Assembly: GCA_946405135.1 (NCBI GenBank)
Contig: CAMJGD010000014.1
Location: forward strand, 23,428-87,427
Length of the DNA stretch: 64,000 nt
Source: an uncultured Clostridiaceae bacterium
Lineage (GTDB): Bacteria; Bacillota; Clostridia; Clostridiales; Clostridiaceae
Reading direction: 5' to 3'
Made by a program: the position numbers and the translations under genes. Under the pieces are notes generated by a model. The model did no database searches and was not told the origin of the DNA. It saw only the letters and a list, made by a program, of their open reading frames with translations. Shown piece by piece: positions 35,220 to 44,271 of the stretch. The number at the start of each line of letters is the position of its first letter. Positions within the stretch are counted from its first letter, which is position 1.

Positions 35220-36752
35220 ATGAAAAAGCAATCCTTATTAAAAGGTACAATTATATTAGGGCTATCAGGAATAATAGCCAAATTTTTAGGACTCTTTTTT
35301 AGATGGCCTTTGATAATGCTTATAGGGGATGAAGGAGTAGGATATTATCAAATGTCTTATCCATTATATATGTTTTTTATTGCCATATCTTCAGGAATTC
35401 CCGTAGCCATATCAAAAATGGTTTCAGAAAAAAATGCTTTAGGAGATAGAATAGGAGTAAGTAAGGTTCTTAAAGAATCATTAATACTTATGTCTTTTAT
35501 GGGACTAGGAACTACATGTATACTCTATTTTTTTTCTAAGCAGATAATAGGTTTTTTGAAATGGGATCCTAAAGCCTATTATTCATTATTAGCCATATCT
35601 ATTGCACCTATGTTTATTTCTGTGGTAAGTGTTTTTAGAGGCTTTTTTCAAGGATTACAAAATATGAGCCCTACAGCTGTATCTCAAATAGTAGAGCAGA
35701 TAGGAAGAGTGATATTTGGGGTAGGATTAGCTTATATATTGCTTCCAAAAGGTATAGAATATTCAGCAGGAGGGGCTGCTTTTGGCGCAGCAGCAGGTGG
35801 AATATTAGCCTGCATATATCTTCTATTTAAGTATCAAGGTATAAAAAGGGAATTCAATTTTATAAGAGTTAAAACGGATGAAAATATATTATGGAATTTA
35901 ATATATATATCTATTCCAGTGTCCTTGGGGGCTACTGCTGGAACTGTAATGGGGCTTATAGATTCTATATTAGTACCTCAACAGCTTTTAAAGGCAGGGT
36001 TTTCATATAAAGAATCCACCATACTTTATGGACAACTTACTGGCAAAGCTTCAGTGCTAGTGAATTTACCTTTGACTTTATCTATGGCCTTATGTGCTGC
36101 TATAGTGCCTATAATATCTGAAGCCTTTGTATTAAATAGAAAATTTGAAGTAATAGATAAGATAGAAATGGCTGTAAAAGTATCTATGGTTATAGCATTA
36201 CCTTCCTTTGCAGGTTTATTTTTTCTTGCAGCTCCTATAATGAATGTAATATTTCCAGGACATGGTGAAGGCTTTGAAATATTAAAGTATCTATCTATAT
36301 CCATACCCTTTATAGTATTATCTCAAACAAGCACTGCAGTATTACAGTCTACAGGTAGTTACATTCTTCCTGTTATAAGCCTTATTATGGGATGTATAAT
36401 AAAGGTGATTTTAACTTTGTTTTTAGTGCCTATTCCTCATATAAATATTTATGGAGCAGTAATATCTACTATATTTGCCTATATATTTTCATCTATAATT
36501 AACATGAATGCTTTAAAAAGGAAATTAAATATAGATATCAGCTATTATCAAGTTCTTATTAAACCAGCTTATGCTTCCACTATTATGATAATAGCGGTAA
36601 TATATATATATAAATTTCTTTACGGAAAATATAGTAGTGGAATTTCTTGCATACTATCTATATTTTCGGGTATTATTGTATATATATTTCTTATTATATT
36701 ACTGGGAATTTTTAAGTACAGCTATATAAAAGATAAACTTTTAAAAAAATAA
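35220..36752 (+). CDS. SpoVB/MurJ-like polysaccharide flippase family protein
   Basis: A 510-residue membrane protein with about 14 hydrophobic spans, of the MOP/MviN exporter superfamily. SLLKGTIILGLSGIIAKFLG and RWPLIMLIGDEGVGYYQMSYPLYMF are typical for the SpoVB/YabM branch. Its place between spoVT and the mazG gene matches Bacillus yabM. It probably flips lipid-linked glycans during wall or cortex synthesis. GGGGGT lies about 12 bases before the ATG. Confidence 0.88.
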   Translation: MKKQSLLKGTIILGLSGIIAKFLGLFFRWPLIMLIGDEGVGYYQMSYPLYMFFIAISSGIPVAISKMVSEKNALGDRIGVSKVLKESLILMSFMGLGTTCILYFFSKQIIGFLKWDPKAYYSLLAISIAPMFISVVSVFRGFFQGLQNMSPTAVSQIVEQIGRVIFGVGLAYILLPKGIEYSAGGAAFGAAAGGILACIYLLFKYQGIKREFNFIRVKTDENILWNLIYISIPVSLGATAGTVMGLIDSILVPQQLLKAGFSYKESTILYGQLTGKASVLVNLPLTLSMALCAAIVPIISEAFVLNRKFEVIDKIEMAVKVSMVIALPSFAGLFFLAAPIMNVIFPGHGEGFEILKYLSISIPFIVLSQTSTAVLQSTGSYILPVISLIMGCIIKVILTLFLVPIPHINIYGAVISTIFAYIFSSIINMNALKRKLNIDISYYQVLIKPAYASTIMIIAVIYIYKFLYGKYSSGISCILSIFSGIIVYIFLIILLGIFKYSYIKDKLLKK

Positions 36753-36765
36753 AGGAGAGACACGT

Positions 36766-38220
36766 ATGATCAAAATTATAGGATTAGGTCCTGGGTCACC
36801 AGAAGCATTAACTTTAGGAGCTGTTGAGCTTTTAAGGAATAGTCCTAAAATCTATTTTAGAACAGAAAAACACCCCACAGTAGAGTATATAAAAAAGTTA
36901 AATATAGAATTCAATACTTATGATTATGCTTATGAGAAATATGACAGTTTTGAAGAGGTTTATAATTTTATAGCAGAAGATTTATTTCAAAAGCATAATG
37001 AATGGGGAGATATACTATATGCGGTACCAGGTCATCCTTTTGTAGCAGAAAAAACTGTAAATATACTGGTAAGGCTATGTAAAAAAAATAATGTGGATGT
37101 AGAAATTGTTCCAGCAGTAAGTTTTATTGATGCCATTATGGAGAGTTTAAGAATTGACCCTGTAGAAGGACTAAAGGTGATAGACGCTTTTGAAATAAGA
37201 GAAGAAGTATTAGATAAAAGGGTAGGCACCATAATAACTCAGGTATATGATAAGTTCATAGCTTCTGAAGTAAAGCTTATTTTATCTGAATATTATAGAG
37301 ATGATACAGAAGTATATTTTATAAGAGCAGCAGGTATATCAGGTGAGGAGAAAATTAAAAAGATACCTATATATGAAATAGACAGGCAAGAAAACATAGA
37401 TTATCTAACATCTTTATATATACCTAAGAATGAAGATAATAATAAGGACTTTTATGATCTTTTAAATATAATGGATAAATTAAGAAGTGAAGATGGATGT
37501 CCTTGGGACAGAGAACAAACTCATAATTCATTAAAAAAGTATCTTATTGAAGAAAGCTATGAAGTAATAGAAGCAATAGACGAAAATAATTATGATAAGA
37601 TAATAGAAGAACTGGGGGATGTACTTCTTCAAGTGGTATTTCATGCAGCCATAGGAAAAGAAGAGGGATGTTTTAATATAAGTGATATAATAGAAGCTAT
37701 ATGCAATAAGATGATTGATAGGCATCCTCACGTTTTTGGAAATAAAAAAGTAGAAACTTCTGAAGAGGTTTTACTGAATTGGGAGGATATAAAAAAGCAA
37801 GAGAAAGGGTATGCTACTTATACAGAAGAATTAAGGCATATAGCTAAAACTCTTCCTGCTCTTATAAGGGCTTATAAGGTTCAAAGCAAAGCAGCGAAGG
37901 TGGGTTTTGATTGGGACCAGGTAGAAGATGCTATGGATAAGGTTATTGAAGAATTAAATGAAGTAAAAGATGTATATAAAGGGAAAAATAAGGCAAAAAT
38001 ATTAGAAGAAATGGGAGATTTAATATTTGCTTGTGTTAATGTAGGCAGATTTTTAGATGTAGACCCTGAAGAAGCATTAAATGTAACTACAGATAAGTTT
38101 ATAAGAAGATTCTCTTTTATTGAAGAAGAAGCATTGAAACAAGGAATAGATATGAGTCACATGACCCTGCAAGATATGGATAATTTATGGAATAAATCAA
38201 AAATACGTGAAAAAAATTAA
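36766..38220 (+). CDS. mazG: Fusion of tetrapyrrole methylase-like domain and MazG pyrophosphohydrolase
   Basis: A 484-residue YabN-type protein. Residues 1-220 form a tetrapyrrole-methylase fold (IIGLGPGSPEALTLGA, YAVPGHPFVAE). The C-terminal half has two MazG units: DGCPWDREQTHNSLKKYLIE with EESYEVIEAI and IEELGDVLLQVVFHA, then VIEELNEVKDVY with LEEMGDLIFACVN. The first unit holds the metal-binding glutamates. MazG hydrolyses nucleoside triphosphates, a housecleaning role. It lies 13 bases after the flippase gene, with AAAGGAGAG before the ATG. Confidence 0.93.
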   Translation: MIKIIGLGPGSPEALTLGAVELLRNSPKIYFRTEKHPTVEYIKKLNIEFNTYDYAYEKYDSFEEVYNFIAEDLFQKHNEWGDILYAVPGHPFVAEKTVNILVRLCKKNNVDVEIVPAVSFIDAIMESLRIDPVEGLKVIDAFEIREEVLDKRVGTIITQVYDKFIASEVKLILSEYYRDDTEVYFIRAAGISGEEKIKKIPIYEIDRQENIDYLTSLYIPKNEDNNKDFYDLLNIMDKLRSEDGCPWDREQTHNSLKKYLIEESYEVIEAIDENNYDKIIEELGDVLLQVVFHAAIGKEEGCFNISDIIEAICNKMIDRHPHVFGNKKVETSEEVLLNWEDIKKQEKGYATYTEELRHIAKTLPALIRAYKVQSKAAKVGFDWDQVEDAMDKVIEELNEVKDVYKGKNKAKILEEMGDLIFACVNVGRFLDVDPEEALNVTTDKFIRRFSFIEEEALKQGIDMSHMTLQDMDNLWNKSKIREKN

Positions 38221-38332
38221 AATTAGCAGGAATTTTGAAATTAATGAAGAATATATAAAATCAATAAAAACCATTAGTTTTGTTAGATTACCATATTGTA
38301 TTATATTTTTTGCACCAATTTAATATTAACTG

Positions 38333-38361
38333 TAGACTAGTATTAAGATTGGTTATATAAT
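38333..38361 (+). promoter_or_regulatory. Candidate hup promoter
   Basis: TAGACT (38333-38338), a 17-base spacer and TATAAT (38356-38361), about 100 bases ahead of hup. The -35 is a partial match. Confidence 0.4.
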
Positions 38362-38462
38362 ATGATATTGTAAAATAAATTTATTAGAAAATATAGAAAT
38401 AATTATACAAAAATTAATTGTATAATTTTAATCTATACCCTAATTATAAGGAGGAAGAAAAA

Positions 38463-38738
38463 GTGAACAAAGCAGATTTAATATCAAGTATGGCAGAAAA
38501 GAGTAAGCTAACTAAAAAGGATGCAGAAGTAGCTTTAAAATCATTCATAGAAAGCGTACAAGAAGCTTTAGAAAAAGGAGAAAAAGTTCAGTTAGTAGGA
38601 TTTGGAACTTTTGAAACTAGAGAAAGAGCTGCTAGAGAAGGAAGAAATCCAAGAACAAAAGAAGTTATACAAATACCTGCAACAAAGGTTCCAGTATTTA
38701 AAGCTGGTAAAGAATTTAAAGATAGAGTAAACAAATAA
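38463..38738 (+). CDS. hup: HU-family DNA-binding protein
   Basis: A 91-residue histone-like protein. The GTG start at 38463 follows AAGGAGGAAG and gives MNKADLISSMAEKSKLTKKD; an ATG 45 bases upstream is in frame but untenable. The DNA-binding arm signature GFGTFETRERAAREGRNPRT is intact, as is the VPVFKAGKEFKDRVN tail. It bends and compacts DNA as a dimer. Own terminator; likely strongly expressed. Confidence 0.96.
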   Translation: MNKADLISSMAEKSKLTKKDAEVALKSFIESVQEALEKGEKVQLVGFGTFETRERAAREGRNPRTKEVIQIPATKVPVFKAGKEFKDRVNK

Positions 38739-38749
38739 ACATCTATCTA

Positions 38750-38778
38750 TAAGCCCGGGTTATCTCGGGTTTTTTTAT
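38750..38778 (+). terminator. hup terminator
   Basis: AAGCCCG pairs with CGGGTT around a short loop, then a run of seven T. Confidence 0.85.
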
Positions 38779-38827
38779 TAAGAAAATTTTAGAAGTTTAT
38801 TTACAAATTATTGGAGGGTAATGGTTC

Positions 38828-39097
38828 ATGAGATTAGATAAATATTTAAAAGTGTCTAGAATAATAAAAAGAAGAACTGTGGCTAAAGAAGCTTGTGAAA
38901 CAGGCAGAGTATCTATTAATGGTAAAGTAGCAAAGCCAAGCACAGAAGTTAAAGAAGGAGATACTATAGAAATACAGTTTGCAAATAAGTTCCTAAAGGC
39001 TAGGATTATAGGAGTTTCTGAACATGTTAAAAAAGAAGAAGCTAAATCTATGTATGAAATTATTTTAGGGGAAGAGGATACAGAAGAGGTTGAGTAA
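38828..39097 (+). CDS. rqcP: Ribosome quality-control protein RqcP (YabO), S4 domain
   Basis: An 89-residue protein consisting mainly of an S4 RNA-binding domain: MRLDKYLKVSRIIKRRTVAK, CETGRVSING and VKEGDTIEIQF. In Bacillus it works with RqcH in tagging stalled nascent chains with alanine. GGAGGGTAA precedes the ATG. It leads the yabO-yabP-yabQ-divIC group. Confidence 0.92.
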   Translation: MRLDKYLKVSRIIKRRTVAKEACETGRVSINGKVAKPSTEVKEGDTIEIQFANKFLKARIIGVSEHVKKEEAKSMYEIILGEEDTEEVE

Positions 39098-39154
39098 TAT
39101 AAATTAAACCTTTCTCATATATTATAGAGAAATATATTTGGAGGGTTTACTTAT

Positions 39155-39451
39155 ATGGAAGTGAAAAAAGAAATAAAAATAGAAGATAAAAAGAGTAACT
39201 TAATATTAGAGAATAGAAGAAGACTTGTTTTAACAGGGGTAATAGAAATTTTTAGTTTTGATGATGAAAAGATTTCTTTAAATACCAATCAGGGATTATT
39301 AAATATAAAAGGCCAAGAACTTAAAATAAGTAAGTTAGATGTTCAAAGTGGTGAGGCAATAATAATTGGATTAGTAGATTCCTGCATATATAGTACTAAT
39401 AGTAAAAAGGCAGATAATAAAGAAAGCATATTATCAAAGCTCTTTAAATAG
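39155..39451 (+). CDS. yabP: Sporulation protein YabP
   Basis: A 98-residue protein with the YabP/YqfC core: LILENRRRLVLTGVIEIFSFDD and GLLNIKGQELKISKLDVQSGEAIIIGLVDS, written here in part. The family is required for normal spore development in Bacillus; its biochemical role is not known. TTGGAGGG precedes the ATG. yabQ follows after 15 bases. Confidence 0.93.
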   Translation: MEVKKEIKIEDKKSNLILENRRRLVLTGVIEIFSFDDEKISLNTNQGLLNIKGQELKISKLDVQSGEAIIIGLVDSCIYSTNSKKADNKESILSKLFK

Positions 39452-39466
39452 TACAAGGTGTATAAT

Positions 39467-39850
39467 ATGATAATGACATTATTAATTCAGTTTAAAATAA
39501 TACTTTTTAGCCTAATTGCAGGAATGCTTACAGGTCTTTTGTTTGATAATTATAGGATATTTAGAGGTTTTAATACTTGTAAGGTTGTATTAATAATAGA
39601 AGACCTACTTTTTTGGACGTTGTGTGCGCTTATAATTTTTGTGTTTTTACTCTATACAAATTATGCTTTTATGGGTTTTTATGTTTATTTATACATAGCC
39701 ATAGGTGTATTGATATATTTGAAATTTATTAGCTATGCTTTTATTAAAATTCAATCTTCCATAGTTAAATCTATAATTAAATTTATAAGAATCCTATTTA
39801 ATTTTATAACTTATCCAATTAAGATAATTTTTTATAAAGGCAAAAAATAA
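39467..39850 (+). CDS. yabQ: Spore cortex biosynthesis protein YabQ
   Basis: A 127-residue membrane protein. I chose ATG 39467 with AAGGTG upstream; a GTG three codons earlier lies in that site. Hydrophobic spans include FKIILFSLIAGMLTGLLF, LLFWTLCALIIFVFLLY and FYVYLYIAIGVLIYLKF. The short motif FDNYRIFRGF between spans 1 and 2 is typical of YabQ. In Bacillus it is needed for cortex formation and sits in the mother-cell membrane around the forespore. Confidence 0.88.
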   Translation: MIMTLLIQFKIILFSLIAGMLTGLLFDNYRIFRGFNTCKVVLIIEDLLFWTLCALIIFVFLLYTNYAFMGFYVYLYIAIGVLIYLKFISYAFIKIQSSIVKSIIKFIRILFNFITYPIKIIFYKGKK

Positions 39851-39944
39851 AATAATTTAAAAATAGCTTGAATAAAAGTGGATTTGAAATTAAAATAGAC
39901 CTATAGGGCTAAATAAAATTTTTCTTGAGGGGATATGGAGAGTT

Positions 39945-40220
39945 ATGAAAAAGAAGATTACCCTGAAAAATTTTATAATCATATTGCTGCTGATTTGCAG
40001 TGTATATACTGTAGTAAATCAGCAAATTAGAATGCAAAAAATAAAAAAACAGGTAACAAATGAACAAAATCGACTAAATACTTTAAAGAAAGAAAATCAA
40101 AAATTACAGGATGAAGTAAACTTGTCAAAAACAGATCGCTATATGGAAAAGCTTGCAAGAGAAAGATTGGGATATGTTAAGCCTAATGAGACTCCTGTAA
40201 TAAATAGTGAGGCAAAATAA
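39945..40220 (+). CDS. divIC: DivIC/FtsB-like septum formation protein
   Basis: A 91-residue bitopic protein: basic N-terminus, one membrane span (about 9-25, FIIILLLICSVYTVVN), then a coiled coil (KIKKQVTNEQNRLNTLKKEN) and the closing RERLGYVKPNETPVI characteristic of the FtsB/DivIC family. It would join FtsL and FtsQ/DivIB in the division complex. GAGGGGATATGGAG lies before the ATG. Confidence 0.88.
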   Translation: MKKKITLKNFIIILLLICSVYTVVNQQIRMQKIKKQVTNEQNRLNTLKKENQKLQDEVNLSKTDRYMEKLARERLGYVKPNETPVINSEAK

Positions 40221-40285
40221 TAATTTAAAGGTTTATTATATTTTTATATAAATTTTAATAATTTTTAAGGAGGAGTCTTTTTAAT

Positions 40286-40696
40286 ATGACCTTATTGGCA
40301 GGAAACATTTTAGAAGGCAAAGTAGTTAACATTACTAATTTTGGAGCTTTTGTAGAAGTAGAAGGCAAAACTGGTTTAGTACATATCTCAGAAGTAGCTG
40401 ATACTTTTGTAAAAGATATTAGAGATCATTTGAAGGAGAATGATAAGGTAAAAGTAAAAGTAATATCTGTAGATGAAAATGGTAAAATAAGCCTATCTAT
40501 AAAGCAAGCTAATATTACAAAAAAATCTTCTAGACCTATAGAAATTGATTGGGCTTCAGAAAAGAGCAAAGCTGCTTCAGGAAATTTTGAAGATATAATG
40601 GCTAAGTTTTTAAAAGACAGCGAAGAAAAGCTTCAAGATGTTAAGAAACATCAAGATTCAAAGGGCAGAGGATATAATAAAAAGAATTTTGGTTAG
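40286..40696 (+). CDS. S1 domain RNA-binding protein (YabR-like)
   Basis: A 136-residue protein with one S1 domain at residues 1-72 (GNILEGKVVNITNFGAFVEV, GLVHISEVADTFVKDI, KVKVISVDENGKISLSIKQ) and a basic, low-complexity tail ending KGRGYNKKNFG. In Bacillus the gene is yabR, found between divIC and spoIIE as here. It probably associates with RNA or ribosomes. AAGGAGGAG precedes the ATG. Confidence 0.92.
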   Translation: MTLLAGNILEGKVVNITNFGAFVEVEGKTGLVHISEVADTFVKDIRDHLKENDKVKVKVISVDENGKISLSIKQANITKKSSRPIEIDWASEKSKAASGNFEDIMAKFLKDSEEKLQDVKKHQDSKGRGYNKKNFG

Positions 40697-40711
40697 ATAT
40701 AAGTTAGTAGT

Positions 40712-40745
40712 CCCTATGTGTTTTATTGCATAGGGTTTTAATTTG
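40712..40745 (+). terminator. yabR terminator
   Basis: CCCTATG and CATAGGG around a ten-base loop, then TTTTAATTT. Confidence 0.8.
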
Positions 40746-40829
40746 TGCAAAGATACGAACACTTTGCAAGATAAGTTTTAGAAAATTATTTCAATAAAAT
40801 TCCTTCACAAAAAAAGTTTTTAAAACTTG

Positions 40830-40858
40830 TTGACAATATAATAAGTATACTATATAAT
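40830..40858 (+). promoter_or_regulatory. Consensus promoter of the tRNA block
   Basis: TTGACA (40830-40835), a 17-base spacer, TATAAT (40853-40858): a perfect consensus sigma-A promoter, about 40 bases before the first tRNA. Confidence 0.9.
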
Positions 40859-40898
40859 AATCTATGTCGCTAAGGTTTAGCGCAAATGTTGAATACTT

Positions 40899-40988
40899 GC
40901 TGGAGTGGCGGAACTGGCAGACGCACAGGACTTAAAATCCTGCGGTGCTTAAAACACCGTACCGGTTCGATTCCGGTCTCCAGCACCA
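40899..40988 (+). tRNA. tRNA-Leu (UAA), copy 1
   Basis: Acceptor GCTGGAG pairs with CTCCAGC; anticodon loop CTTAAAA gives UAA. The long variable arm and encoded CCA are typical of leucine tRNA. Confidence 0.95.
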
Positions 40989-40998
40989 TTTTAACTAT

Positions 40999-41074
<76 letters not shown>

Positions 41075-41090
41075 TTATTTTAAAAATTAT

Positions 41091-41167
41091 GGCGGAATAG
41101 CTCAGCTGGCTAGAGCATTCGGTTCATACCCGAAGTGTCGTAGGTTCAAGTCCTATTTCCGCTACCA
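41091..41167 (+). tRNA. Elongator tRNA-Met (CAU), copy 1
   Basis: Acceptor GGCGGAA/TTCCGC, anticodon loop TTCATAC. Elongator features. A CAU anticodon could also be lysidine-modified Ile2, but the overall sequence resembles clostridial tRNA-Met. Confidence 0.9.
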
Positions 41168-41178
41168 TAATTTAATAT

Positions 41179-41268
41179 GCTGGAGTGGCGGAACTGGCAG
41201 ACGCACAGGACTTAAAATCCTGCGGTGCTTAAAACACCGTACCGGTTCGATTCCGGTCTCCAGCACCA
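41179..41268 (+). tRNA. tRNA-Leu (UAA), copy 2
   Basis: Identical to the copy at 40899-40988, in the second unit of the tandem block. Confidence 0.95.
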
Positions 41269-41278
41269 TTTTAACTAT

Positions 41279-41354
<76 letters not shown>

Positions 41355-41370
41355 TTATTTTAAAAATTAT

Positions 41371-41447
41371 GGCGGAATAGCTCAGCTGGCTAGAGCATTC
41401 GGTTCATACCCGAAGTGTCGTAGGTTCAAGTCCTATTTCCGCTACCA
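41371..41447 (+). tRNA. Elongator tRNA-Met (CAU), copy 2
   Basis: Identical to the copy at 41091-41167; followed directly by the block terminator. Confidence 0.9.
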
Positions 41448-41448
41448 A

Positions 41449-41484
41449 GAAAAGAACTTCATTTAAATATGAAGTTCTTTATTT
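41449..41484 (+). terminator. Terminator of the tRNA block
   Basis: AAGAACTTCAT and ATGAAGTTCTT around TTAAAT, then TATTTTTAT. Confidence 0.85.
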
Positions 41485-41606
41485 TTATAAAATTAATAGT
41501 ATAAATAGTTATTGTAGAATTAAAGAATTTTACCCTTTAAAAGTTCATCATTTTTTAAATAGCGACAATTAATAAAAAAACAGTACAAAATGGCTTATAT
41601 AAAAAA

Positions 41607-41665
41607 TATCCACAATATATATGTTGATAAAGTTAAAGCATCAATATATATTGTGGATATTTTTA
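41607..41665. repeat. Long perfect-stem hairpin upstream of spoIIE
   Basis: AAATATCCACAATATATAT plus TGAT on the left pairs with ATCA plus ATATATATTGTGGATATTT on the right, with only a two-base bulge and an eleven-base loop. T runs on both strands would let it act as a bidirectional terminator, but no gene ends at it. Confidence 0.6.
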
Positions 41666-41790
41666 TTATAAAGTGTAAAAGCATTTTTATAGTAAACCAT
41701 AATATTTAATATTTAGCTTTAATTTATTAAAATAATTACTATAAATAGATAAATATCTGTCCTATAAAAATATTATATACAACTCATTAA

Positions 41791-41823
41791 GTGACAATTA
41801 TTTCCAATAGATTTTGTTATAAT
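41791..41823 (+). promoter_or_regulatory. spoIIE promoter with 21-bp spacer
   Basis: GTGACA (41791-41796) and TATAAT (41818-41823) are separated by 21 bases. No better -35 lies at 17 bases. Such overlong spacing is known for the Spo0A-activated spoIIE promoter of Bacillus. Confidence 0.55.
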
Positions 41824-41878
41824 TTAATTACTCAAATAACCCAAGTTATTAAAATCTATATTATAGGGGGAATATTAA

Positions 41879-44251
41879 ATGCAGTATGGCGCAGAGTTGT
41901 TAACTTATACTAGGACAGGAGAAAATAAGGAGGAACAAAAGTTTGAATATACCATATCACCATTAAAACTTTTAATTTATTTTTTATTGGCTCTACTTGT
42001 AAGCAGAACTATCCTCATAAATGATATGGCACCTTTTGGATTAGCTTTTTTGCTTGCAGTAATAAGTCAAAAGGAAGATAAACTCAATATAACTGTAGGT
42101 TGTGGTGCTATTATAGGGTATGTATCTATTTTAAAAAAATTAGATGATATAGCCCTATACATAATATTAGTAGCTACTATAGTTTTATTTAGTTGTTTGT
42201 ACAAAAATTGGAGCTATAAGAAAAAATTTCTATTTTTGATTGGGATAATGTATTTTGAAATGCTGGCATATAGATTCTTTGTTCCGCATTATAGCTTGGG
42301 CATAAATATAACTATTTCTCTTTTACAAATAGTATCAATAGTTCCAGTATATTATATTATGAGTTATGCTATTTCATGCCTAAAAGAATTGGGCAGCAAA
42401 CATTTATTTACTAATGAAGAAATAATAAGTATGTCTATATTATTTTCTCTCATGATTTCCGGGACTTGGGGAATAAATTTTTATGGTGTAAGTTTAAGAA
42501 ACCTACTAGCACTAATTTTTGTAATGATTATAGCTTACATAAATGGACCTTCTACGGGAGCCGCGGTAGGGGTAGCACTTGGAATAATAGTAGGGCTGAC
42601 ATGTAATAATATGGTGCAGTTTATAGGTGTTTATGGAATATGCGGACTTATGACCGGTATATTTAGAGAAACTGGAAAGTGGTTTAGTGGAATAGCTTTT
42701 CTTGTGTCTTTTCTACTAGTTAAAATATATCTTGGGACAAGCATTGATTTTAACTTAGTGGAAGGTATTATAGCCTCCGTAGTATTTTTCTCTATACCTG
42801 AAAAAATGTATAGCAGAATTTCTATGGAGTTAGATTGGGAGAAAAAGCAATATATTACAAATGAAAGCTACATGGAAAAGATAAAAAGCGTTTTTGTAGA
42901 AAGATTAAATAACTTTTCCGATGTATTATATTATATGTCAAAAGTATTGAATAATTTTATGGACAATGAAAATCTTCTTATGAAAGATAAAAGCAGTGTG
43001 TTAATAGAAAATTTAGCAGATAGAGTTTGTAGCAACTGTGATATGAAGTCCTTATGTTGGAAGAGAGAATTGCATAAAACATATACAGGCTTTTATGAAC
43101 TTATAGAAAATTATCAGAATAATAGCAGTAACATCCCCTATGAAATAGAAAGAAAATGCGTAAAAAGAAATTCTCTTATAAAAAATACTGAAGAAATAAT
43201 GAATAACTATATAATAAATGAAAAATGGAAAAAGAGATTAAGTGAGGGAAGAGAGATATTAGCTTCACAGATAAGCAATATGGCAAGTACCATAGGAGAG
43301 ATTGTGGATGATTTCAACTCTGACATAACACTAAATAATGAAACGGAAAGGCATCTTAGAAGGGCTTTAGAAAAGAATGATATAAAAACCAGTGATATTT
43401 TATGTTATTATGACAATAGAGGAAGACTTAATATAAAACTTTCATTAGAATCCTGTAAAGGAAGTCAAAAATGTGTTAAAGAAATACTGCCTGTAATAAA
43501 TGATTGTGTTGGAGTAGTTATGTGTATAGGAGATGAAGGATGCTCTATAGACCCTGCTACAGAACAATGCACAGTTAATTTTGAAGAAACTCCTAAATAT
43601 CATGTAGCTTCCTATGTTTCAAGGAAATGTAAAGATGGCGAAACTTATAATGGAGACAGCTATAGTTTTAATAAATTAAAGGATGGAACTTATCTTACTA
43701 TAATAAGCGATGGTATGGGCTCAGGACCTCAAGCGGGTGAAGAAAGTAAGGCTTCAGTAGAACTTATTGAGAAATTTACCAATGCAGGATTTGATAAGAT
43801 GACAGCTATAAATACGGTAAATTCTATAATGAATTTTAAGTTTACAGAGGATGAAAAGTTTTCTACATTAGATTTAAATAGTGTAGATTTATATACAGGA
43901 GATATAACTTTTATGAAGGTGGGAGCTGTGGCTAGTTTTATAAAGAGAGGCAAAGAAATAGATATAGTAAAGTCTAAAACCCTGCCTATTGGAGTATTGG
44001 ATAAGGTTGATGTGGATATAACTGAAAAAAAAGTAAAGAGCGGAGATTTAATAGTTACTGTAAGTGATGGAGTTTTAGAATGCTGCGATGGAGGTAAGAT
44101 GGAGTGGTTAGCAGAATATCTTCTAGACAGCAAGTCAAATAATGCAAAGGAACTAGCAGATGAAATAATAGAAAAAGCTGTGGATTTAAATGGGAGCAAG
44201 GCTAAAGATGATATGACAGTTATAGTATCAAAAGTGTATAGCATATATTGA
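41879..44251 (+). CDS. spoIIE: Stage II sporulation protein E, membrane serine phosphatase
   Basis: A 790-residue protein. The N-terminal third carries about ten membrane spans (LKLLIYFLLALLVSRTILI onward). A middle oligomerisation region contains CSNCDMKSLCW, and the C-terminal PP2C domain (from about residue 575) has NGDSYSFNKL, LTIISDGMGSG and SKAKDDMTVIVSKVY. SpoIIE localises to the polar septum and dephosphorylates SpoIIAA to release sigma-F. Length is normal. GGGGGAAT precedes the ATG. It is transcribed alone. Confidence 0.96.
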   Translation: MQYGAELLTYTRTGENKEEQKFEYTISPLKLLIYFLLALLVSRTILINDMAPFGLAFLLAVISQKEDKLNITVGCGAIIGYVSILKKLDDIALYIILVATIVLFSCLYKNWSYKKKFLFLIGIMYFEMLAYRFFVPHYSLGINITISLLQIVSIVPVYYIMSYAISCLKELGSKHLFTNEEIISMSILFSLMISGTWGINFYGVSLRNLLALIFVMIIAYINGPSTGAAVGVALGIIVGLTCNNMVQFIGVYGICGLMTGIFRETGKWFSGIAFLVSFLLVKIYLGTSIDFNLVEGIIASVVFFSIPEKMYSRISMELDWEKKQYITNESYMEKIKSVFVERLNNFSDVLYYMSKVLNNFMDNENLLMKDKSSVLIENLADRVCSNCDMKSLCWKRELHKTYTGFYELIENYQNNSSNIPYEIERKCVKRNSLIKNTEEIMNNYIINEKWKKRLSEGREILASQISNMASTIGEIVDDFNSDITLNNETERHLRRALEKNDIKTSDILCYYDNRGRLNIKLSLESCKGSQKCVKEILPVINDCVGVVMCIGDEGCSIDPATEQCTVNFEETPKYHVASYVSRKCKDGETYNGDSYSFNKLKDGTYLTIISDGMGSGPQAGEESKASVELIEKFTNAGFDKMTAINTVNSIMNFKFTEDEKFSTLDLNSVDLYTGDITFMKVGAVASFIKRGKEIDIVKSKTLPIGVLDKVDVDITEKKVKSGDLIVTVSDGVLECCDGGKMEWLAEYLLDSKSNNAKELADEIIEKAVDLNGSKAKDDMTVIVSKVYSIY

Positions 44252-44271
44252 TAAAAAATTTATAAAGTTTT

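Larger units (their letters stand above)
41485..41878. other. Gap between tRNAs and spoIIE
   Basis: About 394 bases with no ORF. It holds a long hairpin at 41607-41665 and the spoIIE promoter at 41791-41823. TGTCGCTA-like and TTGTCACT-like sequences on the minus strand (near 41563 and 41790) resemble Spo0A boxes only partly. Confidence 0.5.
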
